This document shows positions 1 to 11,982 of a stretch of DNA of 64,000 nt, in pieces. Origin of the DNA: Stenocarpella maydis (Eukaryota > Ascomycota > Sordariomycetes > Diaporthales > Diaporthaceae); assembly GCA_002270565.1 (NCBI GenBank), contig NQMI01000018.1, positions 434,001 through 498,000 on the forward strand, read 5' to 3'. Position 1 is the stretch's first letter. Each line of letters starts with the position of its first letter. Below the pieces are notes generated by a model that was not told the origin of the DNA, made no database searches, and saw only the letters and a list, made by a program, of their open reading frames with translations. The position numbers were made by a program, and so were the translations under genes.

Positions 1-605
1 GCAAACGGAGTCAGGTAGAGTATGAACGGCGCGACCTGGGCAGGCAGTCGCAGGCAGGCAGGGCTGGCTACCAAATAAGCAGACAACACCTTCCAACCAG
101 CAGCGGCTCAGTCGCCCCGCCGAGTCGGTCGTGCATAGCTGGCTGGCTACTTGTTTGATGCCTAAGATAGCTAGCTACTTGAGTACACCTAAGTATACTT
201 AAGTAGGCATCCCAATTCGTCACTTCACACGGTCGAACACGGTGCTTGCACGTATCCAAGCCATACTCATTATATAAAGGAGAGACCGTAATCTACTCGT
301 TCAACAAGATACATATTCTGCGAGACATCGCCTGGAGACCCTGAATCATACATGCCAGCCAGCTCTTTTTCATAACCCAAGCCGACTTTGCTCATTTCAT
401 CATAACCATTTCCTGTCGCCTCATTCCCACTTGCTGCTCCCATATCTGAATGAAGTATCTCGTCCAGGCAACAGTGGTGCAGTGCCGCAACCAGCTCCCC
501 GCCCCGCCCCTCCTCTTTCCATGCGCTCAACTTCCGGCCAAGTGACAACCATGTTCCGCCGGCTGACTTGAGCCTTTATAAGCATTTCAGCCGTATGGGC
601 TTGAC
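1..605. other. Intergenic, no gene recognised
   Basis: This is the 3' flank of the Mpv17-family gene. A 92-codon minus-strand frame at 270-548 has no recognisable motif and lies where the 3' UTR of that gene would be, so I do not call it. Positions about 169-208 hold a TA-rich stretch of short palindromes (GCTAGC, AAGTATACTT) resembling other TA-rich palindromes in the window. Confidence 0.5.
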
Positions 606-1641
606 CTAGTATGGAGGGTTCGGCCCAATCGTGTAGTCGCCCTTGTAGTCCGATGGTGGAGGCCCGGCCACCGAGCCCGGGCCCCTGCGGTCGTCACCGA
701 AGTGCTTCTTGCGCAAGGCGGCCAGCCTCTTCTTCTTGGTCACAGTGTTGATGTAGGTGCCAATGATAAACCCGACCAGGTTGAAGAACGGCACCCAAGT
801 GTTCTCGGGCAGGAACTTCTGCGCAAACGCCAGGCACACTGGCGAGGTGATCCAGCTCACACGCATCACCTTCCAGAAACCGACGCGGACCGTGGCCCGC
901 ACTTGGTGGTACGTCCTGGCACCGGCAATGATAGCCATGGCGCTCAAGTAGACGGCGTTCTGGATGGGGGCAATCTGGAGATGGATGTCAGCTGTCAACA
1001 GCTCCACACCTACCACATCAGGGGCGCAGGCGGAGACGTACGATGAGGTTGCTGAAAAGGATCTGCAGGATCTTGGCCCGCAGACTCGTGCGGCCCTTGA
1101 AGACCTTCTGCAGAACCCAGATCAGCAGCGAGCCGAGTGGCGCACTGACGAGGGCACCGTACGCGGCCATCTTTGGCACGCGTGACGTGAAGTAATGGCC
1201 GTCCTTGTTGCGGTCCTTTGCCAGCCACGAGGCAATGAACTCCTGGGCGCCGGCGAGCGTGCCGGCAGTCAGCATCTTGGTCCGCAACGGGTTCTCCTCA
1301 AGCTGCTTGATATAGGCCTGCGCAAGATTCCGTCATGTTAGCCGATATGCCTGCCGCAGGTGGTCGTAATGCCTGTCCCTCAGCAGTGGCCGCCTGAGAG
1401 CAAGGGGAGCTGCTGTTCACGAGCTCATGATAGTGGCATGACGTACCATCAGATAGCCCTTGGTGCCTGCCATCTGCTTTCCACCGGTCAGGGCGGTGCC
1501 GACCGCCTCGGATATAGGGTGCTTTCCGCTGGTCCCCGGAAGGGGGCCATCCCTCCCGAGGAGTTCGGCCGCCGCAGAAACGGCAGGGCCGGCGACGCCC
1601 TCGGTCTGCTTATACGTCTCGCGCTCGAACTTGACTGACAT
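606..1641 (-). CDS. Mpv17/PMP22-family membrane protein (possible Woronin sorting complex protein)
   Basis: Three exons, 1641-1447, 1317-1042 and 974-606, give 279 residues. The introns have GTACGT donors and CAG acceptors and keep phase 0. The N-terminal 65 residues are polar. The middle exon carries the family signature (a PLRTKMLTAGTLAG segment, a conserved W, then a GALVSAPLG membrane segment). The last exon has APIQN, a KVMRVSW-like turn, the conserved W-P-F-N motif near WVPFFNLVGF and a basic tail KKKRLAALRKKHFGD. Family members are integral proteins of peroxisomes or mitochondria with about four membrane spans. The long N-terminal extension and charged C-terminus recall the filamentous-fungal Woronin sorting complex protein, which is a PMP22/Mpv17 relative; that assignment is inference. 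Family call is firm, exact role is not. Confidence 0.85.
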
Positions 1642-3580
1642 GGTCGCGGTAGGTTATACTAAACCGGCGCAGGGGCTGTGGGAAGTGAGACCTGGAAGAA
1701 ACAGGTATGGTCAGCTTGATGGAGGCGCCAAACTGTGCAGGTGGTGGGCAGCCGCGACGTCCGGAGGAGGCTGGTCGTTGCAGGATAAAGTGGGAACCGA
1801 AGTGATTGTTTACATGCATGTCCGCACGTCCATTGGGCCTGCACAGGGCAACGGGAGCCTTCCCAGCCCCGGGATCTCAGCGTGGGAGGAAATTTGATTT
1901 TACTTACGGGGCAGACACGGTCTGCAGCAGTTCTTGAATACTCAAATGACCAAGACGCGAAGCTCCGTACTCCAGTCCTCAAGTCTGAGAGGGGGGAGCG
2001 AGAGATCAATCGGAAGACACAGAATCAGGGAGGTTGGTCTTTTACCCCATGGCCACTCGGGTACAAGTTGGGGCTTCATATGTACATGGGTGCAAGCTCG
2101 CAAACGCGCTGGGGACCGCTGCAGTCTAGCCTTTCTGGTCGTCTTTGCAGCAACAGACCTGCCCCAAGGGTGGGGCCCTGCGCAGCTGTTAGTACAGGAC
2201 ATGGTCTCCTGCAGCCACTGACGCGGTTGTATGCATATTTCCGGGTGTCTCCCTATCACCCACACCTGTCATTGTATCCAAGTCCCGCTTGGCTCTGCCC
2301 GAGGTCATACCTTTTCAACCTCGGGCCTTGATTACATTGCAGAGAGCTCACCTCTACTACCACTCGCAGGCTATTCAACAACTACCCTACTTCTTATAGG
2401 CCAGAAAGGCCATGATCTCTCAAGCATCGAGTATGGATCAAATACGCCAGCTTCGTACTAGCTTCATACTAGCTTCCTCCTAACCTTCACCTACGTTTCC
2501 ATTCTCGAAGTACATGAAGTTGAAGTTCAGACAGCATTCTCACGGCTTGGTAGTTAAACAAGTGGCCATCGCGACGAAATGGGCCCTAATTGTATTACTA
2601 AGATATGTTTGAGTCTACAAGTAGCAGATCAGAGCTACTGGCCAAGCCGGTGAAGGACCTGAAGATATGACAACGGTCCAGAGTTCAGGCCTTTGGCTAC
2701 ACATTCTCTTCAGCATTACGACTCGTCCACATGCCCGAGGCCATTTTCAAAGGGTTGCTTCATTAATTCAAGGCCATGCTTCTTTGTTTCCCTGCTTCTT
2801 GATGTATCTCATTGAAAAGAAACGTGGCCATAGATACCCAGCCCTCAATACCTAAATACTACACATCTTGCGAAACGATAGGCGCCAACCCGTGCAAGTA
2901 AAGCTGGAGGAGGCAAGGACAGGATGGCACAAGCCTATTCAGGTCTTACCATGAAAGCCCCAAAGGTTAGCCGGCATACCCTTCTTGGAAGCCCGATCAT
3001 AGGAATGCGGAGGTTCGTAGTTGGCAAGCGATATAGGGGATCGAGTGAATCTGGGACCTCTTACCGTAGACTGATGATAAGAAGTAGAGGTCACCATAGA
3101 CTCGGATTGGGGATTCAGCAAGAGGAATCAAACAATAGGAGAGGAAAGCAACAACGGAATACTTGATAAATGCAGTACTTGTGATCCAGCTATAGAGATC
3201 CTGTCCATGACCAGACCAAAAGTTTGATTCAGGTCACCCATGGGAGGATATGGAAAAGCGAAGGTATTTTCCCTCTGCAAGTGAGCTTTGTGAACCAAAA
3301 GTGTAGTGCCTTACCTTTCAGATTCAGCAAGTCAAAGACATGAGCTAACTGAAGTGATTGCCCTCCCAGTGCCGTGCAGGACAGGGAAGCCAGCCAGGGA
3401 AGCCAGCTACAGAATTTCCTGCCGACGAAAACATTGATCAAGAGCACTCCCCGTTTCAGGCTGAAGACCACCCGAGGTCACCAAACCTCGGTTTACCTCT
3501 TAGATCCCCTCTGAAACCATCGCGGGGACATCCTTCGGTCATTTACCGTCCACAGGTTCCCCGTCCATGGTTCAGTAGAC
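1642..3580. other. Intergenic, no gene recognised
   Basis: About 1.9 kb between the divergent Mpv17-family gene and the next plus-strand gene. Only short overlapping frames without conserved motifs are present. It must contain both promoters; no specific element could be assigned. Confidence 0.4.
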
Positions 3581-4934
3581 ATGAAGGATTCCCATCTCTC
3601 TGAGGGAGTTTCCCAGTCCACGCAAACTGATCCAGACCACAACGACAACCACTCGCGCATGCGCAAGCTCAGTCACGACGCTGCTCGATTCGTCCGCAAG
3701 ATGGCTTCGAATGTACCGTCTACGCCTGCTTCGTCGGCCAGTCCAGCAACAGCCAATACCGCGCGCACTAGCGCAACTGATTATGGCCGCTCACAAACTG
3801 GTCGTCTCGCACTCCCTCCTGGCTTGCCTCCCCCGCCAGGACTACCTCACCCCCCGGTACTGCGTCCTCCAGGTTTTGCTTCTCTGCCTCCTCCAGGGGC
3901 GGCGTTTGGTTCGCAGCAATCGCACTCAGCTCATCGCCCTGGCGGTGTTCATCTCGAGAACTGTCACTCGCTCAGCAAGACGCGTGTTGTAAGTCTTCTT
4001 TCATCCCGGGCAGTAGAACCTTGGCCTTTTTTTTGGTTGTTTTTGGTAACAAGTTAACAGTATGATAACACGCTGCGATGTGACAAATGCGATAGTGGGT
4101 CAGACTTTGGCTGGTTCTACCGCTGCTGCCATGATGCCGAGACCCGGCTCTACGAGTCGGTTCGAGATGGAAACACTGTTAGCACTGGAGACAAATCAGC
4201 AAGTAACCTGGGAACAGTCGCTGACCGTATGATAGGAGCATTTCGACGAACTTGGAGAGATGTTCATCCACCAGCTGAAGAGACCAGATAGAGGCCCCGC
4301 CGCACGATCAGACAAGCTGAGCCTTCTTGAGGAGCTGACGCCCGGGCAACTCGAGTCACTGTCGGCGCCCCAGCTTGCCCAACTCCTGCAACAGCGGAGC
4401 CACGCAAACCAACAGGCAATCACGGACCGATTTGGCTTCACCGGCCTGACCAACTGTGAGAGGCCGTTCCTGAAGAATAAGAGCCTGGAGTGCAAGCAGA
4501 CATTGTGCCCGGCATGCGGGAGAGGAATGCTGGGGGAGGAGGTGTCTTTCCTTGACCTAGACGGCATCCTGAAGGGCGACATCCCGCCAACAGTCGCGCT
4601 TGGCTATGGATTCCGCAGGTACGGGCGTCCGATCCATGATGCCAATATTGTGCGCAACCTCGGACTGCGTAAAGTGCCCGAGAACAAGAGCCAATATTCC
4701 GGGACTGCCCAGAGCGAGGGCGAGAAGACCGATGAGGGTGAGGAATCAAAGACCAAGGATGGGGATGAGACCGGCTTGACCACCTGTGCTGATGCACCCC
4801 TGACCCCTTCCAACACTCTCCTTAACATGCCCGACAGCAGCGAGGATCTCTTGGAGTACTACACGGACGGGTCTTCAGTGGGGGCTCCTCAGGACATTAC
4901 AAACGCGCAGGACAAGGCACCGGGAGAGAAATAG
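3581..4934 (+). CDS. Uncharacterised fungal protein with paired Cys motifs
   Basis: Proposed exons 3581-3988, 4061-4177 and 4236-4934 give 407 residues. The first part is rich in Pro, Ser and Thr, with a run of PPGLPPPPGLPHPP-type repeats. Exon 2 encodes a CDKC pair followed by GWFYRC, and exon 3 carries CKQTLCPACGRG followed by a SFLDLDG and IPPTVALGYGF stretch. These paired cysteines and the GDIPPT/GYGF segment look like a fungal zinc-binding family of unknown function. Intron 1 has a clear GTAAGT donor. Intron 2 has a good branch site (CTGAC at 4220s) and TAG acceptor but a weak GTTAGC donor, so the junction near 4178 is the least certain part. The start could also be the Met at 3659. Confidence 0.6.
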
Positions 4935-5449
4935 ACGGCCTTTCCATCTTCACCAGACATCCGACTGCCGTAACAGTGGGTCCATGAGGAGGCATCTTGG
5001 TGAGGACGGGACGTGGCTGATTTGGGTAGCACGAGGACAAAAGTTAGGGAGTACTGAGAAGTCAGAATGGTGGGCAATGTGACAAGACCTTTGGGGTTCA
5101 TGCATGAGCCGACCCTGAGTAGGTACTAGTGTAGTGTGACCTGCTACAGCAATACCCACAGGCGTTGTCCCACGGGTATCTCCTCAGTGATTGGTTGCCT
5201 ACCTAGAAAGATCCACATGACGTCTCAGTGATGGGGGCCCGCCCACTGTGTTTATTGCCCTCAAAGCTGTCTCAGAGGCAGCCTTAAGGATCGCCAACCC
5301 GTTACGGACGGCGACACTGGGGGTATAATCCCATCTGCTTCCTAAGGACGGGGGAGCTGTCCTCGGAGACCTTTTTTTCTTCAAATTTTTTTTCATAAAG
5401 AACGGTGCCATGGTGAGTGATTTCCTCCGGCTGGTACTTCATCGCAGTA
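4935..5449. other. Intergenic, 3' flank and phosphatase promoter
   Basis: About 515 bp between two plus-strand genes. No motif recognised except a T-rich tract near 5372-5396 shortly before the phosphatase start. It should hold the terminator of the upstream gene and the promoter of the phosphatase gene. Confidence 0.4.
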
Positions 5450-7346
5450 ATGTCCTTAGAAGGACAAGAAGCTAAACAAATGCATTCCGGCGACCAGCCT
5501 TCTGATCGGACTCCCCTTCTCGCCGACCCGCGACGGTCAATAGATTCAGCGCGGTCCGACCGCCTCGCCGAGGAGGAAGACAGCCTGGTCCGCGGCTCCT
5601 CGCCAGAACGCCAGCCTTTGGCGTACCGCATTCGCGAGATTGTCCTCCTGGTCTGGGCGCTCCTAGCCACCGCCATAATCATCGTCCTGGCAGCATGGTT
5701 CCAACACAACCAGCACACCGGGCATTTCTCCAAGCCCCCAGGAAAGCGGAACTTGATCTTCATGGTCTCTGACGGGATGGGGCCCGCATCCCTGTCCATG
5801 ACGAGGTCATTTAGGCAGCTGGTGGACGGCCTCGAGTACGACGACACCTTGACCCTGGACAAGCACTTCTGGGGCACCAGCCGGACACGTTCGAGCAACA
5901 GATTGGTCACAGACTCGGCTGCGGGGGCAACCGCTTTTTCCTGTGGGAAAAAGAGCTATAACGGAGCCATTTCGATGCTGGCAGACTCCTCCCCTTGTGG
6001 TTCCGTTCTAGAGGCCGCGAAGAAGGACGGGTACCATACGGGCTTGGTCGTCACAACTGATGTCACTGTAGGTTTGCTCGTCTAGTACCCCCTTCCTCCT
6101 ACACGCGTGGAGTGGTCAACAGCCCACTGACGAGTCACAGGACGCGACGCCGGCTTGCTTTGCCAGCCATGTCGACATCCGTGAAAAGGAGAACGAGATA
6201 GCTCTGCAGGAAATCGGCGAGGGTGCACTGGGGAGGGTTGTTGACTTGATTCTTGGTGGAGGACGCTGCCACTTCCTTCCGAACTCGACTGACGGGAGCT
6301 GTCGACTCGACGATGTGGATGTTGCGGGTATCGCCCAAGAGAAGCACGGATGGACGTATCTGGATGATCGCGCAGGCTTCGACAGTCTCGAGGGTGGCGA
6401 GAATGCGTCTCTGCCCGTCCTCGGTCTCTTCGCCAGCACTGATGTGCCCTTCGAAATCGACCGCAGGAACATGGCCGATGTCTACCCAAGCCTGAGCGAG
6501 ATGGCTACGACAGCTCTGAAGGCGCTTACGAAAGCTACAGAGAACAGCGATAAGGGATTCTTCCTAATGATCGAGGGCAGTCGAATCGACCATGCGGCAC
6601 ACATTAATGACCCGGCTGCGCATGTCAGGGAGGTTCTCGAGTACGACAAGACTTTCAAGCTTGTCTTGGAATATCTCGAGAACAGCAAGACCGAGGGGCT
6701 ACTTGTGGCCACCAGTGATCACGAGACTGGGGGATTGGCGACGGCCTGGCGTAAGCCGAAGCCCATGAGTACGCATTGTGCATTTACCTAACCTTTTACA
6801 GAATCACCGTCTGCCGAACTTCCAGTGTATAACTGGTATCCAACTGTCCTAGCAAAGGCCAACGCTTCTGCACAGTACCTAGCACAGAAGCTTCACGAGC
6901 ACATGGCGTTCATCAAATCGGAACCCGCTGCCCTTGAAGACCTGGAAGACTGGATCAACACCAAGCTTGTGATCCCGGGTCTAGGCATTACCGATGCCCG
7001 CGACTCTGAGCTCAAGCAGCTAGCCGCGGATCCGGAGCACGCCATCTATACTCTCTCTCGAATGATCAGCCATCGTGCACGCATCGGATGGTCAACGCAT
7101 GGCCACTCCGCCGTCGACGTGAACATCTACAGCTCCGGCGGACCCTTGGCTGAGGACCTACACGCGAACGTCGAGAACACCCAAGTGGGCCAGTTCCTGA
7201 GGAATTACCTCGATGTCGATACTGACAAAATTACGGAGGCGCTGAAGGAGAAGATGCGGTGGAATCAATCTTCGGCTGCACCGGCCGACGCGATGATGAG
7301 CATGGATTACGAGACTGAGGAGCCACAGATGCATTGGATTAGTTAA
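5450..7346 (+). CDS. PHO8: Vacuolar-type alkaline phosphatase
   Basis: Exons 5450-6067, 6141-6750 and 6802-7346 give about 590 residues, usual for fungal Pho8. A polar N-terminus is followed by one membrane anchor (residues about 61-84, EIVLLVWALLATAIIIVL), which fits a type II vacuolar membrane enzyme. Active-site features are present: SDGMG (about 106, metal ligand), TDSAAGATA with the nucleophilic Ser (about 155), EGSRIDHAAH, SDHETGG (about 398) and HGHSAVDV (about 509). The enzyme hydrolyses phosphomonoesters in the vacuole. The second intron must use GTAAGC at 6751, because that joins GGLATAW to QSPSAELPVYNW in frame. In-frame Met codons also lie at 5417 and 5480, so the exact start is uncertain; the family and fold are not. 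Confidence 0.93.
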
Positions 7347-8666
7347 TCCTCGGCCGGAACTCTGTCCTTTTCTTTTCCCTTTCCCCTTCGGATTCTACCT
7401 TTCCTTGGTCCTCTGGTTTTGATCCATTTCTCCTGTGCAGGAAGCATTGAGTCAGCATATGTGGGTGGCACTGGAACAGGTATTGTTGCATTGTATCGGG
7501 ATGACGGAATAGGACTCCTCTGCATTCAATTTTCACGTCGTGATCATCTTCATTCGAGACCAAACAATCAGATACCCCTATTTTCTGAGTCAAGTAAATC
7601 TGCGCCCCAAACTTTGTCCAACATTTGCGTCTGGCCCCAGCGCCTGGGATGATGAGGCTGAAAGCAGTTCCACTTGGTAGCACAGAGACGGAGGGCTGGA
7701 GCCTCCCGCGGTGCTTCACCATGGCTTCGTAAGCCCGCACGGTAATGAAGTAGGGTCCTGAGTTTGCTTCCGCGCCCGCAACCTGTCAATGTCTTTTTCT
7801 CTGGAGTCTCCTTGGGACCTGGCAACCAGGCATCGATCCTCCAAGCAATGATGTTGAAAGCAGTTTGTCCCTCAAATGGTTTGCCGTCCGAAGTTTTACT
7901 CAACCTCTGCCTCCTTGCAGCCTCCATCTTGTGCCGTCAGCACCTGCTACCCATGGCCCGCCCGCCCCCTCTGATTGCTTCTGGTAGACTTGATTTCCTT
8001 TCCCCTGCCCTCTCCCTCCGTCTTCATCCCCACCGCTGGAAAACCCGAGTCCACTCCCTCAGGAGGTCTCCTCGCCGTGGGAGATGTTGCGGTGTCCCCC
8101 CGAGCAATCTTGGTCTCTACCCTGAGACCCCTCAGCACGCGACAGCTACTGTACCTCCTACATCCTCGATCCGGCACCAAATCCAAGACCAGTTTCCGTC
8201 AGCTGGGAAGAGTTGCTACAGTGGTGGTCTAAGGTTCGTGGAAACATGCTCAGCAGTATCCCACACGACGAGCCATTCCGGAAAGCTCTCATCACGAATT
8301 TTCCAAGAGAGAGAGAGAGAGAGTACCGAGGGCAGTAGCCACGTGGATGATTTATTTGGGAGGCTTCCCTCATTTTCCAAATTTTGACGTGATCTTGCCT
8401 TTGTTCCAGACTCCGGCTGCCTGGCAAGAGTGTGTGAAGGAGAACAGAGCATAGCGAAGCGATCTAGTCATCTAGTACCTAATCTTCTCCCCAAAAACTC
8501 CCTTCAACGCACTCTCGCGGGCGATTCACTGGCCGTGCCCAAGCGGAGAGGGCCATCATTCTCCTCCATCTCTGTTGATCCTCAACAAGAACTCTGGCTT
8601 TGGCTTCCGCGGTTACCCAGCGTGGCCACAACTCCGGAAGCGCCACAGACCGAAACCCCATTTCCG
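7347..8666. other. Intergenic, no gene recognised
   Basis: About 1.3 kb. A 207-codon open frame at 7764-8387 lacks domain-like composition and is probably chance. A (GA)n tract of about 9 units lies at 8306-8323. Confidence 0.4.
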
Positions 8667-9104
8667 ATGTGCATCTACATACAGACCATCCCCCTCTGCG
8701 GTCACCCACCACCGACGCTCCTCTCCTACGCATCCTGCAACAACGTCCTCGCGCAACTGATGCGCATCACCGAGCCCGAGGCGTGGGAGCCGGAAAATAT
8801 CAACAAGGTCCCCTTCGACCTGCCGGACGACTGCAACCCGGGCCCTGACAACATCTATGTCTTGTACTCGGACGACTACTGCGGATGGGAATGCCGGAAC
8901 AACGCATACCAGGTGGCTGCTGGGGTCCGGGGATCTGATGGGGAGACAGGGGGTTTCTTGCCTGCCTGTTTCCCGGGAGACGAGAGAGGCCAATTTGTGC
9001 ATTGTGGACATGTTGATGATCATAGGTTGACGGTGGTTGGGATGCCTGATGCGAAATACGGACCCGGCAGTCAGAGGTCTGGTATCGGCTGGCGAAATGC
9101 GTGA
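8667..9104 (+). CDS. Small hypothetical protein with conserved-looking Cys pattern
   Basis: Single exon of 145 residues starting at MCIYIQTIPLCGH. The same frame is open upstream, but the sequence before this Met looks like non-coding leader, so this start is preferred. The first 80 residues contain a CGH motif, a central Asp/Glu/Pro-rich section and DDYCGWECRN. This layout (MCIY..., CGH, a later YCGWECRN) resembles short fungal orphan proteins. The second half is Gly/Asp rich and less convincing; an intron could lie after the CGWECRN segment. No signal peptide is obvious. Function unknown. Confidence 0.5.
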   Translation: MCIYIQTIPLCGHPPPTLLSYASCNNVLAQLMRITEPEAWEPENINKVPFDLPDDCNPGPDNIYVLYSDDYCGWECRNNAYQVAAGVRGSDGETGGFLPACFPGDERGQFVHCGHVDDHRLTVVGMPDAKYGPGSQRSGIGWRNA

Positions 9105-9437
9105 GCCAGATGGCAAGATGGCCCATCGACGTGAGCGGTCACACTGCTTGAGTATCCACACACCGCATAGTACCACCTGCTCGAGGCAGTGAACCGTTTT
9201 CAGCGGATTCGGTGTCACTCTTTTCCCCGGCAAGCGCAATCCCTTCTCTCTGTCAATTCCAAAGCCTATAATCGAGCTTTGGAGGCTGTTTGAGGAGGTG
9301 TCTTACGAGCTGATATCCAAGCGCTGCCAAATTCCGTTACAATGTAGCTTTGGCACTCGTTACTTCAAATATCATACAACCACCACCACAGCATTCTTGA
9401 GACCCGCAGAGCTCCATAGTGAGAACGGGATGGCATC
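9105..9437. other. Intergenic between convergent genes
   Basis: About 330 bp separating the 3' ends of the small plus-strand gene and the minus-strand F-box gene. No motif recognised. Confidence 0.4.
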
Positions 9438-11177
9438 TTAATCGGATAGATCCGACATGTCGTCCTCGGACGGGTTTCGCCCGTAGGCTAGTTCGAAGAC
9501 ACCATTGAGTCCTACGGCAATGAGTGCGGCAAGCTGCTCTTGGTGCTTTTCTGAAATCTCAGCCTCGCCATACTGGTTCATGACGTAGAGTCGGAAGCCC
9601 CTGTGTGTATCACTCTCCATGAGGGTTTCGATAAAAGACTTGATACCGAAAAAGGTAAAGATAGATGATCCGTTGATAGAGACCGATTTCAGACGTGCCA
9701 TTTGCCCCAGCGGCTCGAAAAGAGCATCTGTCAGATACTCGCCGTCAAAGCTGAGGTCTTCAAGTTGGGGTAGGGAGTTCTTGATGAGCACGAGGTCTTC
9801 CGTGGTTAGTTGGACTTGGTCAATACCTCCTATCTTTTGCATTATGTCGAGATCCTTGAGTCTTGTGCATAAGCAGATAGAATCGATGAACTTGTCGTGC
9901 CTCGCCCTGTTCGGATCGACTATTTCGGCACTAGAGCGCAGGGAGAGGCTTTCCAGAGCAGTCTGATTTCCCAGAGCGGTGTAGAATGCTTCGTCGTCAT
10001 CAATCAGGCCCAGACTCAAGTCGGTGAGACGCAGGTCAGGTGAGTCCAGTATTTCGGACAGTAGCTTGCTCGCACCTGCGAGATTGACGATTTCAAGTCG
10101 CTTCAATGATCTAGACGGCTTCAACCAAGCAGCAACCTTGGGAAGCGGATCCTCGCCACTCACTGCCCAGGTGCTTGGCAGCGAGGGTGTGCTGGCTTCA
10201 ATGCTGAGGTTTTCCAGGTATTGGCATCGGCCCAGGGTATCTAGAGCCGCCAGGCAAGTATTCTGGAGACTGGAGAGATTGAGCAGCCGAAGTGAACGCG
10301 AGTGCTGCATGAGCCCATCCAGGGCATTGTGCCCGAGCTCGTTGGAGCTGTGAACCTTGAAGCTCTCGAGTGAATCCCTCCGGAGGCCGCGAAAGAATTC
10401 AGACATGTTTTGGTCGACGGCGGGGCCCCTGATATTGAAACAGGTGAGGTCTTTGAACAAGGGACAGTTGCGGTTGATGGAATCAGCGACCTCTGCTGTC
10501 AGGACTGAGCCGTCACGGATGGACAGCGTGGTCAGGGTCGACAACCTTGAGACCCAGACAGAGAGAAGGCCTGTGGGAAGATTTGCACCTTCGAGACTGA
10601 CCAGCTGGACTGACTTGTTCTGTTTCTCGGCGGCCTCCTGGGCAAACTGGGTGATGGTGTTACCGACACGCTCGATGATCCTCTGCCAATCGAGAAGGGG
10701 TTTGCCCTGACGTGTTTTCGTAGATGCACTGATGATCTCGAATGTCTTCATCGGGCCTTTGAAGAAGAGGGGCCTCCACCTCCTGTCACGAGCAATGCCC
10801 TGCAGGAGCTGCTCGAGATCACTAAGCCCCAGCGACCTGATCCAGAGGCAGTACGGGTAGGCAGTCACGCCGAGGCTGGACAAGATGATGGAGCGCCACA
10901 TTCCGGCCCACCTGCCGGGGTCGGTTGTGCCCGCATCATCTGAGGCGACGCTCGAGGAGTCGTGGATGCTGTAGGCAGATAATAATGTCAGTAAACTGGT
11001 GGTGCCCGAGCGCACGGTATAAAGACCTGGTGGGTCTTACCTGTACAAGAGAGGCATTGCCAGGCTGGCCCAGCTTCGATTTACCAGGGCACATCGAAAA
11101 AGACTTCTAAAGTCTTGCTGCAGCTTCAGTTCCTGGCAGACGAGCCACCAAATCTCTTGTGGGACTGTGCGGTCCAT
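9438..11177 (-). CDS. F-box protein with leucine-rich repeats
   Basis: Two exons, 11177-11041 and 10968-9438, give 555 residues. Exon 1 encodes MDRTVPQEIWWLVCQEL followed by LFRCALVNRSWASLAMPLLYR, a typical N-terminal F-box that would bind Skp1 in an SCF ubiquitin ligase. The intron (GTAAGA donor, CTACAG acceptor, 72 nt) is in phase 2 and joins LLY to SIHDSSS. The remainder shows repeated L-x-x-L-x-x-L patterns such as LTTLSIRDGSVLT, LRLLNLSSLQNTCL, LENLSIEAS, LTDLSLGLID and LEDLSFDGEYL, consistent with degenerate LRRs used for substrate binding. The C-terminus is acidic (NPSEDDMSDLSD). No substrate can be inferred. It diverges from RAD9 across an 805-bp gap. Confidence 0.85.
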
Positions 11178-11982
11178 TTCCGATGTGAGTGTGTTGTGTC
11201 GTGAAAGCAACGGGCTCTCACGGAGGAGGGAGTGAAGGCGTATTCACGCCAGACGCTTCCGTTGACAGCACCTCGAAATGACCAACGAGTGACGGTCTTG
11301 TAATGATGTGATTTCAGAAATAGGTCTGTGTGATCGATAGTCGACAAAACGCGTCGAGAATGACAAAGGACGTGACGGGCAGAGCAAAGACAAAGGTGGA
11401 GGTGGAATGCTGACTTGCTGATACGCTCGCTACCTGGGCAAAGTACTGATGTCACAGGGGCAGGGGGACCGGGAACTCGGGGTCACAAAGCCACTGAGTG
11501 CCCCAGCTGTCAGAGGCACTCGCAGCAGCAGGCCGGGTGGGACACAGAGAGCGAGCAAAGTGGGCTAGGCCGAGTAGAGGGAGGGAGAATACATTCAACC
11601 GAAAGTGTTCCATCTGGACGTGTTCAGTCGGGTAAGCTGGTCTACTACCTCTTGCATCGGAACGCCCCTGCAAGCTGCAAAAGACTACTACTTTGGTGCA
11701 GCGTCAGGGCCTCCCTCAGGGACCCAATCAACTGACTCCCACGGCAGGCCTACGCCCAAGAGAAAACGCGGGACAACCCTCGAAGGCAACACATCTTGGA
11801 TATACCCACCTCGATCCAGCAGTCCCTCCTTGGACTCCAGGGCTGCGCGGCCTGGTGTACTGTATCACAGCAGTACCGATACTGGCCGGGGCAGGCGCGA
11901 CATCCACGTCCCAGCCCCTTCGAGCTCTCCTCGTGCCCTGAGGCGCAGTCGTGTCGTCCACGCAGCGAAACCAACAGCCGCC
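11178..11982. promoter_or_regulatory. Shared divergent promoter region, F-box gene and RAD9
   Basis: The F-box gene starts on the left and RAD9 on the right, so both promoters must lie here. The RAD9 start has a good context (gccgccATGG). No transcription factor site could be assigned with confidence. Confidence 0.5.

Noticed and set aside
7764..8387. 207-codon plus-strand frame
   Set aside because: No motif; composition follows the local C/T-rich DNA and includes the translated (GA)n tract.
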